From Lumbricus rubellus (lineage: Eukaryota > Annelida > Clitellata > Crassiclitellata > Lumbricidae): a DNA stretch of 64,000 nucleotides. The notes beneath the pieces were generated by a model. The model worked only from the letters and a program-made list of their open reading frames with translations, did not search any database and had not been told where the DNA came from. The stretch is taken from contig OX243815.1 in the NCBI GenBank assembly GCA_945859605.1, positions 27,215,301 through 27,279,300 on the forward strand. The letters are read 5' to 3'. Shown here in pieces: positions 12,284 to 23,331 of the stretch (position 1 is the first letter of the stretch; each line of letters opens with the position of its first letter). The position numbers and the translations under genes are program-made.

Positions 12284-12755
12284 AGAGAGAGAAAGAGAAA
12301 GAGAGAGAGACAGACAGACGGAGATGGAGACAGAGACAGAGACACATGCAGAGAGACAGGCAGAGAGACAGACAAAGAGATAGACAGACAAACAAGGAAA
12401 GACATACACAGATGGACAGACACAGAGAAGGAGACGTAGACAGACCGAGGCAGAGACAGACAAACAGAGGCAGAGACAGAGACGGATATAGACAGACAGG
12501 GAGGCAGACAGATAGAGATAGATACAGAGACGAAGAGAGAGAGAGAGATCATAATGTTAAAGAGAAGTAGTCAATGCAAAACAGATCGACAGAGAGACAG
12601 AGATAGAGAAGGAAGAGACAGACAGTGAAAGAGACTGAGAGAGAGACAGGGAGAAAGAGTGAGAGAAAGAGTGTGAGAGACAGACAGAGTCAGAGACCGA
12701 GACCGACAGAGACAGAGACAGAGAGACAAAGACGTAGAGAAAGAAAGAGAGAGAT
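12284..12755. repeat. GAGACA/GACAGA purine-rich simple repeat
   Basis: About 470 bp of GA-rich sequence with CAGA units, 260 bp upstream (in netrin direction) of exon 2. Frames through it are all repeat artefacts. Confidence 0.9.
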
Positions 12756-13971
12756 GGATGGGGTGTTGGTTCGTATACACAGTCAAGTGCGTCCTATATA
12801 CATTGAACAGCGAATGCCTCTAAACAGGTGACTTTTCAACGCCATTACTTTGCTGCGCACGCCCAAGCGAACGAACACACCAACCGACCACGGACTCTCT
12901 TTAAATCAAACGATTCCGCGATAGTCATTCAGACACTGCTGCACGGAGCCATGGATGCAGACTTTTAAATAAAACATTCCAGTTACAATCGTGAAACAGA
13001 ATGCTAACATTGACGGTAAATGGTGATGCTGGCCATGCTTAGGATGATGAAGATAGGAACGAGGACAAGGATCAGGATTCAGGAGTAGGATTATACATGC
13101 ACGACAGAGGGAGGAGAAGCAAAGGGCGCCGATGACGAATCATTTAGTTATAACTTGCTGATTAAGACAATTTTTATAGCGTATTTTTACGATGAGTATC
13201 ATAGGCTATAGGCTCTTGAATGCATTCCAGTTGTTCAGTCACAATGAATAGGCAAAAAGAAGCAAACTATTTATGGCAGTGACTGTAGACGAGAAAGAGG
13301 AAGTGCAAAGCGTTTCTTTATTGATTCAATATGAAGAGCATTTTCTATAGCGCTTCTTTATGGCGTGTACCTAGAAAAATTCCCGGTTTAGCGTCGTGAA
13401 AGAGTTTGATACAGAAGGTTCAAAATTACGGCCAACACTCTGAGGAAGGACGACCAGGTGCCATCTCTATCACAATCATTCAACCTATAGCCTAGTAATT
13501 CTTGTGGACCCGCAATTTACTGTTTGGAAACTATACATGGTATTGCATGCATAATTGCATATATTCATACTCAAAACAGATAAATTTGGAGAAGTCATGT
13601 GGGAGCCTCATCGTCGTCACTCGACTGACGGAAAGAGAATAAAGAAGAAGAAAGAATTCATACTCAATAAAATTTCAGAACGGAGCACAATTCCAAACCT
13701 CACTCAATCCAATGCGTATCAATTGAGCTGAGTGAGTTTTGGAACTATTGTGCTCCTCTTATATTATATATATATTATATATACATATATATTGTATATA
13801 TACCATGCATGCAAAGAATGTAGGCCTATACACCCAGTGCCAGATTAACTATGGCGCAACTGGCGCACTTGCGCCAGGCCTTCTTTCGGGAGTAAAATTT
13901 TTAAAAAACATTGAGAAATCCGTCTTAAAATGCTTAATTTCTAAAACAAGCATTGCATATAAAATTTGGTG

Positions 13972-14152
13972 GCATTATATCATTGATATGCCTAAATCTA
14001 AAACTACCATAGATCTACCATTAAAACAAGAGAATCAATCTGTTGGAAACGTGCCACAAACAGATGCTGCTCTGTGGACTATAAATGAAGATTTGGTCAG
14101 TTATTGGCTGCAGATGGGACCTGAACCATGTCATAATCAAGACGGCATGTAG
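13972..14152 (+). pseudogene. N-terminal remnant of hAT (ZMYM1-like) transposase
   Basis: The frame reads through residues such as QTDAALWTINEDLVSYWLQMGPEPCHN and stops at 14152. The D-x-ALW followed by YW and GP-x-x-CHN pattern resembles the start of the TTF-finger region of ZMYM1-like hAT transposases. The rest of the N-terminal and catalytic regions are missing; start is approximate. Confidence 0.5.
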
Positions 14153-14340
14153 GCTACTCTAAATCCACAAAACAACATGGAAATAAAGTAGAATTGAATA
14201 GCACCAAAAGAAATCTAAACGATTCTGCTTTTTTACGATCACACAAAACGGGGAAAAATTCTCAGACATTGGCTCTTGTTTTCGCCATCAACTGGGCGCT
14301 TATTTTGTTTTGTTTGTAACTTTTTTTATTTCAAGCAGCG

Positions 14341-14691
14341 CAAGTGCTTTTTGATTCATGGAATCATATAAACAGACTTGCACATCATGAACGATCAAAG
14401 ACGCTGAATATAATGTACCGCTATAATCTGAAAGACGGCTTTCCAAATGTTTGTTTTGCACTACGTATTTGCTTAACTTTGCCTGTAGGCCTAAGTAGGC
14501 CTAACTGCAGTGGAGAAAGATCATTCAGTCATTTAAAACGCATAAAATCATCTTTGAGGTCAACAATGGGCCAGGACAGATTGGCAAATTTAACTCTTTT
14601 GAATATTGAGTCGGAAATCTTGACAGATCTTGACTTTCAAGATATCATTGATTCTTTCTCTACTTTAAAAGTGCGAAGGAAAGACTTTTAA
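14341..14691 (+). pseudogene. C-terminal dimerisation domain remnant of hAT transposase
   Basis: A 115-codon frame contains the typical hAT C-terminal motif SGERSFSHLKRIKSSLRSTM, then QDRLANLTLLNIESEIL and a short acidic tail ending at 14691. This domain mediates transposase dimerisation and is the most conserved hAT segment. It is separated from the N-terminal remnant by an internal deletion, so the element cannot encode its own transposase. Confidence 0.85.
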
Positions 14692-15113
14692 ACTCGACGA
14701 ACATTTTTGAACAGTTGAACTGTAACAAGTAAAATTTAAAAATCTATGATCCTATCACAGCTTCATTTTGTGTTAATAAATTAGTAAAGTATGTTTTTCT
14801 ATATAATTAATTTCCCCCATTTTTTGATAATTTGATTGAATAGAGGTCCTACTTTAGTTTTGTTGCATTGTTTGCGCCAGGCCTCTAAAAAGTTAATCCG
14901 GCACTGTATACACCTATTCTTATAAATATCCACATGTTCCCATGGCCAAAAAATACGACGAGGGTTTGATTGACAGTGAATTGCTTATAGTTTTTATATG
15001 ATTTCATTGTCTTCGTCTCTTCAGTTATTATAAGCCGGTGTTTCAGTGGATAATTATTATCCTCAAATCATGACCTCAATAGTCAATACCAATCGATATC
15101 GATTTCTCCGTCG

Positions 15114-15283
15114 CAGTTTTTATGGAATTTTCAGAACTGCACAAATCCTTCATTCCTTTCCCATCATACATGGTAAGTTACTTCCAATTGGAGGACAATG
15201 ACCTTTTTTGCTAGTTTTAACTGTACAGAAGTGCTTCTACAACTGCACATTTTGTGTACAACTGCACGTCCAAAAGAGCAGTG
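15114..15283. mobile_element. Second copy of the ACTGCAC-rich hAT-type MITE
   Basis: A 170-bp relative of the element at 3231-3424, sharing GAACTGCACAA and CTAGTTTTAACTGTACAGAAG. The flanks CTCCGTCG and CTTCGTCG match in seven of eight bases. The terminal repeats are degraded. Confidence 0.7.
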
Positions 15284-15589
15284 CTTCGTCGTTGTTTTTC
15301 CTGGGGCTAAATTCGTGCCATGGACGATGGACTTTCGATTAGTGGTTAAACCTGATATATAATTATAGCAGAGTTATATAATTGAGCGCCTCTGAACGGT
15401 TCACCCTAGTAGAGGCGCTTTATAAATGTTTTATACAATACAATACAATAGTGGTATACAGCAGCGAAAGGAAAGATCCTTTGGTGATCGATTCTGAGTT
15501 CAGAGTTCAGATCCACGTGGAAACAATACTTAGCGACGATTGTAACTGAGACTATCAACGCATCCATGAACCCATTAACCCAGTAATCT

Positions 15590-15872
15590 ATCCATTAATC
15601 CATCGACTAATCCATCAAATAATCCGTATATTAATCCATTCATTAATCCATCAGCCATCAACCCACCACTCCACCCACCCATCAATCCATCCATCCGTCC
15701 GTCCGTCCATCTATCCATCCATCCATCTATCCATCTGTCCATCCGTCCGTCCATCTATCCATCCACCCGTCCGTCCGTCCGTCCGTCCGTCCATCCATCC
15801 ATCCATCCATACATCCATCCATCCATCCGTCCATACGTCCGTCCATCCATCCATCCGTCCATCCATCCATCC
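15590..15872. repeat. CATC/CGTC tetranucleotide repeat
   Basis: Imperfect ATCC and GTCC units. Pyrimidine-rich on the plus strand, so it is an exception to the strand pattern of the other tracts in netrin. Confidence 0.9.
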
Positions 15873-15999
15873 GTGTACCGGTATCGAAAACTTTCGATAT
15901 GAGACGAGCAAAAACAATACTGCGGTCGTATTATAACAAGATCGTCTATAGATAGTCTATCGCGACTCTGTTCTTTCTACAAGAAGAATTTCGATGACT

Positions 16000-17460
16000 G
16001 CACACGCTGCTTCAACAAAATTAATTAGAATAATTTCACCACAAAAAATTCTTCTGTGTCTTGAACACTCGGTCTGGGAGCATATCACGCCTCCTCTTAG
16101 TTTCTACACTGTCTTTCTATGGCCTACTCTTCGTACGAAAGAGCACGTGCACGCCATTTCAATTGCTGCGATATAGTATCCACTTCAAGCCGCAGGCGCG
16201 CTATAGGCGTATACGATACTATACGTGTGTATAAAAATAAGGCAGGTGCAAATCTTCTGCAACTGCATGCACTTATCTTCCCTGCTTTGTTTACCTAACC
16301 TTGTAACGCTGCGGCAGTGCTAAAGGCGTAATATATCCTCTCTTTGATCGTGAAGCATATTATTGCTTGGAAGTAAGCTGTTCCTGGGACACATCCTGTC
16401 TTTAGCCGGCGTTCATTTGCAGCTTCGTCCGCATGGCACGCTTTACTTCCTCATGCTCGCAACTCTTCTAAATAATATATATTTATATGTAATATATATA
16501 TATTATTATTATGTATTACATATATAATTATATATAGCGAGACCGTCTTTCGCTCTGAACTGAGCATCAATGGTCCAGCAATCTGTATTCACCAATTTGA
16601 TGTGCGCTATGAATGTTGTGAAAAAAGGGCATTTTATGAACTTGCAAATATATAGTCTATGTGTTGCTGTATTATTGACCACTCTTCAAGGGCAAGAGGT
16701 ATGAATGGTATATACATAATTACATATCTTATAATTATGATGAAAGACTTGGGCGGGAGGGGCTTAGTCAGAGGTTACAATTCAAAGGTTTGGTCGGGAG
16801 AGAGGCTACAATGGGTTGCTGCAACAGGCAAAGTAAGGTCAGTACCGAGAACGCAAAGAAGAAGGCCTACGTATAAGTTAAGGTAAACAAGAAGAAAGTA
16901 TGTGGACAGTACACTTATAGGAATTCGTTGCCTACTTCTGTTAGCTTTTAGTCAGGTTTTATACAGGCATAATCTATATAGGCCTATATAATTTTTATAC
17001 AGATATATATAGAAAATCAAACATCTATTTAATCTACTGTGCTTATAGCATCGTATATCACTCAGACCTTTGCGACATTTTCTTAATTTCCAGCGTACCT
17101 TTCCAACGCATTACACAATACAAGACTTCAGTTTGCGTATATACGGTACAATCGAGTTTTGACTGATTTCTTGCGCTATATAAATCGAACGCAATGGAAG
17201 TCCTTAGATGCGCATTTTTATTAACACATTGTAACTGTAGGCCTATATAGCGACTTTCGCAAGCACGACACAATTAAAAAAAGACGAGTCAGAGCTGCAG
17301 ACCGGTTCGAGGCAAAGGTCAAGAAGGTCACGTTGACGGTTTACTATGCAACCTGATCGAGGAAGACGAGGACCAGACAGATTTCGATGCTGTCATTAAA
17401 ACAAATTGTTGTGGTGAATTATTGTGGGACGCTTCTGTCTTCACACGAGGTTCATAAAAG
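16000..17460. other. Netrin intron 1 sequence without recognised feature
   Basis: AT-rich TATA tracts at 16475-16535 and TAGGCCTATAT words; no homology recognised. Confidence 0.5.
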
Positions 17461-17695
17461 AGCAGCGAGAAAGCGAAAGACGAACAGACAGACGATACAG
17501 ATAGACAAACAGACACACAGACAGAGTGACAGAGTGAGAAATGCAAAGGTACACACCTACATCTAGACGCACAAACGCGCACGCATACGCACACAGGCAC
17601 GCATTAAGGTGGGTGCGTATACGGGTGCTGCAGCACCGGGTCTGCAAGTTTGAGAGGCCTGCATCGAAACAAACGACGATGATGTCATAATCACG

Positions 17696-17763
17696 ATGAT
17701 GATGATGACGATGATGATGATGATGATGATGATGATGACGATGACGATGACGACGACGACGAC

Positions 17764-17796
<33 letters not shown>

Positions 17797-17872
17797 CATG
17801 ACGATGACGATGATGTCATTATGATGATGACGATGACGATGATGTCATTATGATGATGACGATGACGATGAT
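17696..17872. repeat. GAT/GAC trinucleotide repeat
   Basis: Nearly pure GATGAT with GACGAC interruptions and two longer duplicated blocks containing GATGTCATTATGATGATG. Confidence 0.9.
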
Positions 17873-18111
17873 GACCGATTACAGCGAAATGACGTCATTG
17901 CAAGTTGTCTGTCTGACATGTAGGTCGTCATCATCGATTCTGTTGAAAAGTTGAAAGTGATTTTCGTCGTGGAAATCCTCTTTCTGTTCCCAATAATCAA
18001 AAGAGAGGAAATAAGGGACGAATAGAGCGGGGGCGGGTGGGGGGGGAGGCAAAGGGCCGGAAAAAGCAGAGGAGCCAACTGTAAACCGATAATTAATAGC
18101 CCATATATGTG

Positions 18112-18212
18112 GGAAGAGAGGGAGAGAGAGACAGAGAGACAAACAGACAGACATACAGAGAGAGTAAGAGAGAGAGACAGAGAGAGACAGACAGACAGAC
18201 AGAGTGTGTGCG

Positions 18213-18254
<42 letters not shown>

Positions 18255-18360
18255 AGAGAAAGAGAAAGAGACAGACAGACAGACAGACAGACAGAAGACA
18301 GAGAGAGCGCGCGCGAGAGAGAGAGTGAGAGACAGAGACAGAGACAGAGAAGAGCAGAAA
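18112..18360. repeat. GAGA and CAGA simple repeat
   Basis: Purine-rich on the plus strand, with an AGAGAAAG run and CAGA runs. Lies just before a CpG-rich stretch at 18430-18680. Confidence 0.9.
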
Positions 18361-18429
18361 GAGATAGCCGCACGGTTGGATTCAATTACGGAGCGTTCTT
18401 TTATGTTTCACGCCTCCTTGACAGGCTGC

Positions 18430-18690
18430 GAGCCCACACAGAGCAGTCGCGGCGGATTTTAATTTGAGCGAAGTCCAGCTCTTGTCAGCCTCGGCGTCAA
18501 AATTCACAGATAAGAGACGGCGGCGGCCGCGGCCGGACGGGCGGAGGCGGCGGTAGGGAGCCTGCAGACAGACGTCTCAGCCACGCATCCGCCCATCCAT
18601 CCTCCGAAAAACAGACTCAGACGGAGGGGTAGAGAAGAAGAAGGGGGAGGAGGACGGGCAGAGGAGGAGGAGGAGATGGAAGGGGGGCAG
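18430..18690. promoter_or_regulatory. CpG-rich island inside netrin intron 1
   Basis: GGCGGCGGCCGCGGCCGGAC-type sequence is unusual for this AT-rich intron. It could be an internal promoter, an unannotated 5' exon region or only a GC-rich repeat. No motif decides between these. Confidence 0.25.
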
Positions 18691-19280
18691 AGTAAGGCCC
18701 CGATAACGGTACTTATGCCTCCGTATAGGTTCCTCCGTAGGTATTTTAGCAATGAAAAGAGTTAACTGCACCGCGCGGGGTAACATCGGGCATGGCTTCT
18801 TTACATCAGCACTAACAGAACTTGACACGACCTATAATCCAGCTTCACAGCTTTGCGATCAGTAAAATATTGGCCATAAAAATATATTAAACAGACCCAC
18901 AGAGCAGCTCATACGTGTGCGAAGAGGCTGAGATAAATCACTATAATCGCGTGCATGGCATTGGCCCTTTGTACGTCTCATTTCTGTACGATTAAGTGCT
19001 GTACACAAGTGTCCTCGATAAAACACGATCGAATGTCATCACCGTACATGTACACATGCAAGGACCAATCGTGAAATTTCCTACGGATGGAATCATAAAG
19101 TGACGTCACTGACATGCAAAGTAGCATCGAGTAATTATTTGTGTTAGTGCCTACTAGATGTGCTATGCACCAGATTAGTTAATTGCAAGCGATTCTTCAG
19201 CGCAGTGCCCAACGCGTAAGACATCAATCAATTATCCTTTAACTGCAGCGCCACTCAACTCTCTCAAACCTCTAACATTC

Positions 19281-19524
19281 GTTTGTATGTGTGCACTTGC
19301 TATAGCGCCCCTTCATGCTCTCTCTCTCTATACTCAGAGGCGCTCTCGAATGCAGAGCGGACACTGCATCGGAGTTTCACGCCGAAGCGCTGAGCAATTG
19401 CGAGAGAAGGACTTACAACTTAAGTTACAAGCCCAAGGTCCCTACGCGGTGACTTGAGGGTGGATTCGAACCTCGAACCTTCCGGCTCCAAGGCAACGAC
19501 GCCATCACTACACCACCGCGCCCC
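19281..19524 (-). mobile_element. tRNA-derived SINE
   Basis: Read on the minus strand, the head GGGGCGCGGTGGTGTAGTG carries an A-box-like TGGTGTAGTGATGG and a B box GGTTCGAATCC. A body follows with GCTCAGCGCTTCGGCGTG and a tail GGGGCGCTATAGCAAGTGCAC. A second copy is at 56411-56640. It lies in netrin intron 1 in netrin's sense direction. Confidence 0.75.
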
Positions 19525-19761
19525 AAATTCGCCTGCAGTTGACTGTTCAGTCGCTCAAATCGACTTCATCATACCTTGCTCAATCTTTTTTTAAACTTAA
19601 TTCTTTCAAAAAAGACAGCAACCGTTCCTTAATCCACGCTGAACGAATATTAACTCCCAAAAAATGTCCACCAAATCATCGCTCATCATTTTTGTCCATT
19701 GGTCTCACCTTCCTTCCGCTTGCCACTCACCCCCTTCTCCGTTTGCCCTCTCTACTCGCCC

Positions 19762-19851
<90 letters not shown>

Positions 19852-19852
19852 G
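19762..19852. repeat. Pure GACA tetranucleotide repeat
   Basis: About 22 uninterrupted GACA units, bounded by CGCCC and GACTGAGAAG. Likely length-polymorphic. Confidence 0.95.
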
Positions 19853-20189
19853 ACTGAGAAGCCGATGGTGATAATGATATAAGTCCCTTATAAAAGGTGC
19901 CGTGTCAACTTGGGCTTCCGCGGCTGCAAGCAAAAATTTAATGTCCAAAACTGGTAATTTTAGTTCAGCTCTTATTATACTCGATGCAAGTGTTCGTTTC
20001 AAGTGAGTTTCCGACTGTGAGTCAACGGAGATCTCAGGTAAACGGATCGCTGCAGTGAAGGAAGGCGCACTGCAGGGTAAGATGATTCGACTTCAAACGA
20101 CGACTTGGATCCGAGTTTGATCTATTGGCTAATTAAACAAGCTCCGCTGCAGGGCGGAAGTAGCAGAGGAGGACAGAGAGGCAGCATCA

Positions 20190-20256
20190 GCATCAGCCGC
20201 AGCAGCAGCAGCAGCATCAGCAGCATCAGCATCAGCAGCAGCAGCAGCAGCAGCAG
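20190..20256. repeat. CAG/CAT trinucleotide repeat
   Basis: CAGCATCAGC and CAGCAGCAG units in netrin intron 1; no exon evidence around it. Confidence 0.85.
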
Positions 20257-20737
20257 TGGGTCGACCGATAATTGGCAGAAGAGAGAACTCACCCCGACCG
20301 GTAGACGGCGGGTGGCACCTCCTTCCCAGACGGGGCGGTGCTGAGAAGACGAAGAAGAAGGAGTTTACGGCGGCGCACGTCAGAACTCATGAGAAGCACC
20401 GCTTAGAATCGAAACGATGGGAGATTTGGGGGGGGGGGGTGGAGTGGGGTCGGGGGGGGGGGTAGATTGGGAGCCCAACCCCTCCCCAACGCCACAGATG
20501 CTAAGCGATGTCGTTGCTCTGACGACACTTCCGCTGATTGGCATGGCAACCGCCGTCGTTTGTGATGAGTCTAGCGTATTGTTGGTGCCAAAACGGCTGC
20601 AGACGACGCCAGCGGCATTGAGGAAAATATCTCTTTAAAAAAGGTCCTCCACTCCATCCAGCAATTCAATACCCTGATGATACTTACGGCGCCGATTGAT
20701 AAGGGTTCTGCTGAGTTGGCACCAGGAAGCGACGATT

Positions 20738-20886
20738 GGAAGAGGAGGAGGAGGAGGAAGAGGAGGAGGAGAAGGAGGAGGAGAAGGAGGAGGAGAAGGA
20801 GGAGCAGGAGGAGGAGGAGAAGGAGGAGAAGGAGGTGAAGGAGAAGAAGGAGGAGAAGGAGGAGGAGTAGAAGAAGGAGAAGGAAG
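20738..20886. repeat. GGA-rich repeat, left of the hAT insertion
   Basis: GGAGGAGAA units, interrupted by the hAT element at 20887 and resuming at 22452-22560. Confidence 0.9.
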
Positions 20887-21122
20887 CAGTGTTATTTTAG
20901 TTCCAGGATTAATTTTTATTCCTATTCTTATTCTATTCCATTGTTGTAATTTTTATTCTAGTTTTAGTTCTTCTTTATAAATAAATTTCGTTCTTATTCT
21001 AGTTCCACTTCCTATTTAGAAATAATTTTAGTTCCAGTTCCAGTTCCAGAAATTTTTTATTTCTAGTTCCACTTCCACTTCCACTTCCACTTCTCATAGT
21101 TAGGCTATGTCTAACATGAATG

Positions 21123-21723
21123 GGTAAACACGCACACTGGGTGCCCGTACTCCAAACAATATGGCTGCCAACGAATGCAATAAAATTAGCTCGTGACCAT
21201 CGACGACAATGTTCATCAATTCAGCTTCAATTTCAGCAGAATGACTGCACTAACCCTAAAACTAACCGGTAAAATCCCAGACTGGCTGCCCGTACTCCAA
21301 ACAATATGGCTGCCAACGAATGCAATAAGATTAGAGCGCGACCATCGAAGACATTGTTCATAAATTCAGCTTCAATTTCAGCAGAATGACTGCACTAACC
21401 CTAAAACTAACCCTAACCGACCCTCACGACGCCTAACCTGAGCCCTAACCGACCCTCACGTTGCGATGTCGTCTATAGGTCGCGCTCTAATTTTATTGCA
21501 TTCGTTAACGGCCATATTGTTTGGAGTACGGGCAGCCAGTCTGGGATTTTACCAACTAACCCTAACCGACCCTCACGAAGCCTAACCTGAGCCCTAACCG
21601 ACCCTCACGCTTTGCATGTTGAGATACATGTGGCGATGTCGTCGATCGGTCGCGTTCTAATTTTACTGCATTCGTTGGCAACCATATTGTTTGGAGTACG
21701 GGCACTCAGTGTGCGTGTTTACC
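21123..21723. mobile_element. Outer MITE, inserted in the hAT element
   Basis: A 601-bp element with inverted ends starting GGTAAACACGCACACTG and an 8-bp target duplication CATGAATG on both sides (21115-21122 and 21724-21731). Its arms carry CCCGTACTCCAAACAATATGG and the inverse. The middle is rich in AACCCTAACC-like units and receives a second copy of the same family at 21268. Confidence 0.8.
21268..21553. mobile_element. Inner MITE of the same family, inserted in the outer MITE
   Basis: A 286-bp element with ends GGTAAAATCCCAGACTGGC and inverse, sharing the CCGTACTCCAAACAATATGG arm with the outer copy. A perfect 8-bp duplication AACTAACC lies at 21260-21267 and 21554-21561. Its interior repeats the same ACTAACCCTAAAACTAACC sequence into which it has inserted, so it is a self-into-self insertion. 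Confidence 0.8.
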
Positions 21724-21880
21724 CATGAATGTTCACAGTAACACACAAAACAGTGTCTCGAGTCTTTTGACCTATTTATAAGATTAGTAAATTGCGGACA
21801 ATGTGAATGCGACTGTTAAGAAAAAGTCAGACTATAATAAAAGTTTCTCGGCAGAGAGACACTAAAAAGTTACCAGTCAA

Positions 21881-22075
21881 TTAATCCGGGTGACAAGTTC
21901 GCACGTGTTTCTTCAAATTTGTTGGATTCTTCCCGCTGAGCTGTTTATCACAGCATTCACCGCTATTGGCATCTACTACTTCACACTGACTAATATTTTT
22001 TCCTTCTGAATAGGAAAAATATTGCCAAACGGCAGACTCTTTTTTTCTACCCGCCAAACTTTTAGACAAACTCAT
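21881..22075 (-). pseudogene. BED-type zinc finger fragment of a hAT transposase
   Basis: This 64-residue open frame starts MSLSKSLAGRKKESAVWQYF and ends with KKHVRTCHPD. It shows the BED-finger pattern: aromatic VWQYF, a cysteine (SQCEV), a second cysteine (CDKQLSG), then NLKKHVRTCH with the zinc histidines. BED fingers form the DNA-binding N-terminus of many hAT transposases. No RNase-H-like catalytic domain or dimerisation region follows, so this is a remnant, or possibly a first exon whose partners were deleted. Confidence 0.7.
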
Positions 22076-22451
22076 ATTTACGCTTTTTCACTTCTAATTC
22101 TGGCTAAGTGACACCCGTAGCTCGATTCGTAAACAAACTGGCTGACGCGGAAATGACCATAAAGCATTATGCAGAGATAGAGTATACGGAGAAGCTACTA
22201 TCATAGCGCCGCGTGGTGACAAATCAGGAGCCGCCTTCAGTCCGAAAAAAAATCTGGAACGAGAATAGAATAGGAATAAAAATTCCAATATTTTCTATTT
22301 CTATTCCGTTCTCGTTCCAGAAAAATATTGAAATTTTTATTCCTATTCTATTCTCGTTCCAGAATTATTTTTTATTCCAGTTCTCGTTCCATGGAACGAA
22401 ATTAAAATAATTATTATTCTTATTCTATTCTCAGGAACTAAAATAACACTG

Positions 22452-22560
22452 GAAGGAAGAGGAGAAGAATGAGGAGGAGAAGGAGGAGCAGGAGGAGCAG
22501 GAGAGGAGAAGGAGGAGAAGGAAGAGAAGAAGGAGGAGAAGGAGAAGAAGGAGGAGGACA
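22452..22560. repeat. GGA-rich repeat, right of the hAT insertion
   Basis: Continuation of the tract split by the hAT element; starts with the duplicated GAAGGAAG. Confidence 0.9.
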
Positions 22561-23331
22561 TAGAGTTGCAATTCGGAGGAAAGAGGCTTAAGGGGAGGGA
22601 TTAAAGATAAGATCTGTTTCTCCAGTCACACTGTAACTGGTGTGTGTTTGTGATGCACAATGCAACAGAAGTGTCTGAGAGGAGAAGTCGCTGCCGCCAA
22701 AGAAAAAGCAAGAAAAGAACAGCGAAAAACACACCGACTAAATAAACGATCTCTTGCCACGTCGTCGGTCGATCGGTCGGTCGGTCAGTCAATGGGTCTG
22801 TTGGTCGGTCCGGCCAGTGGGTCGGTTGGTATCTGTCTGTATCTGGACCTGTTTCAAACAGCGGATCAACGACCTGAGAGAGTCTAAGAATAGAACAACG
22901 AAAGTATACTGCATGCTTCTTCAACGCCACTTACACCAGCCGTTGTCTACTGCTGCAGCACTTGCCGTCCAGGAATTCAGATCTGATTAGATCTGGTGCT
23001 CACACGACCGGGCCGGAACGATGCGTACTAACGGGGCGCACATATAGGAAGAGATCTCGGGGTTTTTCCATTTGGGAGGGCTCCCAAAGAACATGGTCGT
23101 TAAAATACGCAGGATTAGGTTTTTTTATTCGAAAGTTATTTATATCGAAATGGCCATCTTTTCGTCCAATTTTTGCAAGTAGGCCATAAGTAGGCCTATA
23201 TTTTTCATATAACCAGGTGCAAAACAGCACTCTGGTGAACAAGTATCACTTATAAAATTTATATAAAACATAAAAACTATCAATAATAAACTAAGTAATT
23301 AGTATATATAGCCTACATACAGCATTATATA

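Larger units (their letters stand above)
13835..14906 (+). mobile_element. Internally deleted hAT transposon with perfect 8-bp target duplication
   Basis: A 1072-bp element whose ends are CAGTGCCAGATTAACT and the inverse of CAGTGCCGGATTAACT. TATACACC is duplicated at 13827-13834 and 14907-14914. Subterminal GCGCAACTGGCGCACTTGCGCCAGGCC matches GCGCCAGGCCT at the other end. Parts of a ZMYM1-like hAT transposase remain at both ends, with the catalytic core deleted. Confidence 0.88.
20887..22451. mobile_element. Non-autonomous hAT element with BED-finger remnant, itself carrying nested MITEs
   Basis: A 1565-bp element with matching ends CAGTGTTATTTTAGTTCC and its inverse. A perfect 8-bp duplication GAAGGAAG flanks it (20879-20886 and 22452-22459), although the target is a GGA-rich simple repeat, which weakens the duplication evidence. 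Subterminal regions at 20905-21090 and 22255-22440 are rich in variants of TTCTAGTTCC and TTATTCTATTCC. A BED zinc-finger fragment lies inside on the minus strand and no catalytic domain is visible. A 601-bp MITE is inserted at 21123-21723. Confidence 0.8.

Noticed and set aside
17879..18385. 168-codon frame rich in Ser-Leu
   Set aside because: Translation of a GA/CA simple repeat, not a protein gene.
19440..19524. tRNA gene
   Set aside because: A and B boxes are present, but the sequence has a non-tRNA body and a second dispersed copy at 56411; it is a SINE head.
22741..22840. GGTCGGTC repeat as a functional minisatellite
   Set aside because: Short and imperfect, with nothing to separate it from ordinary low-complexity sequence.
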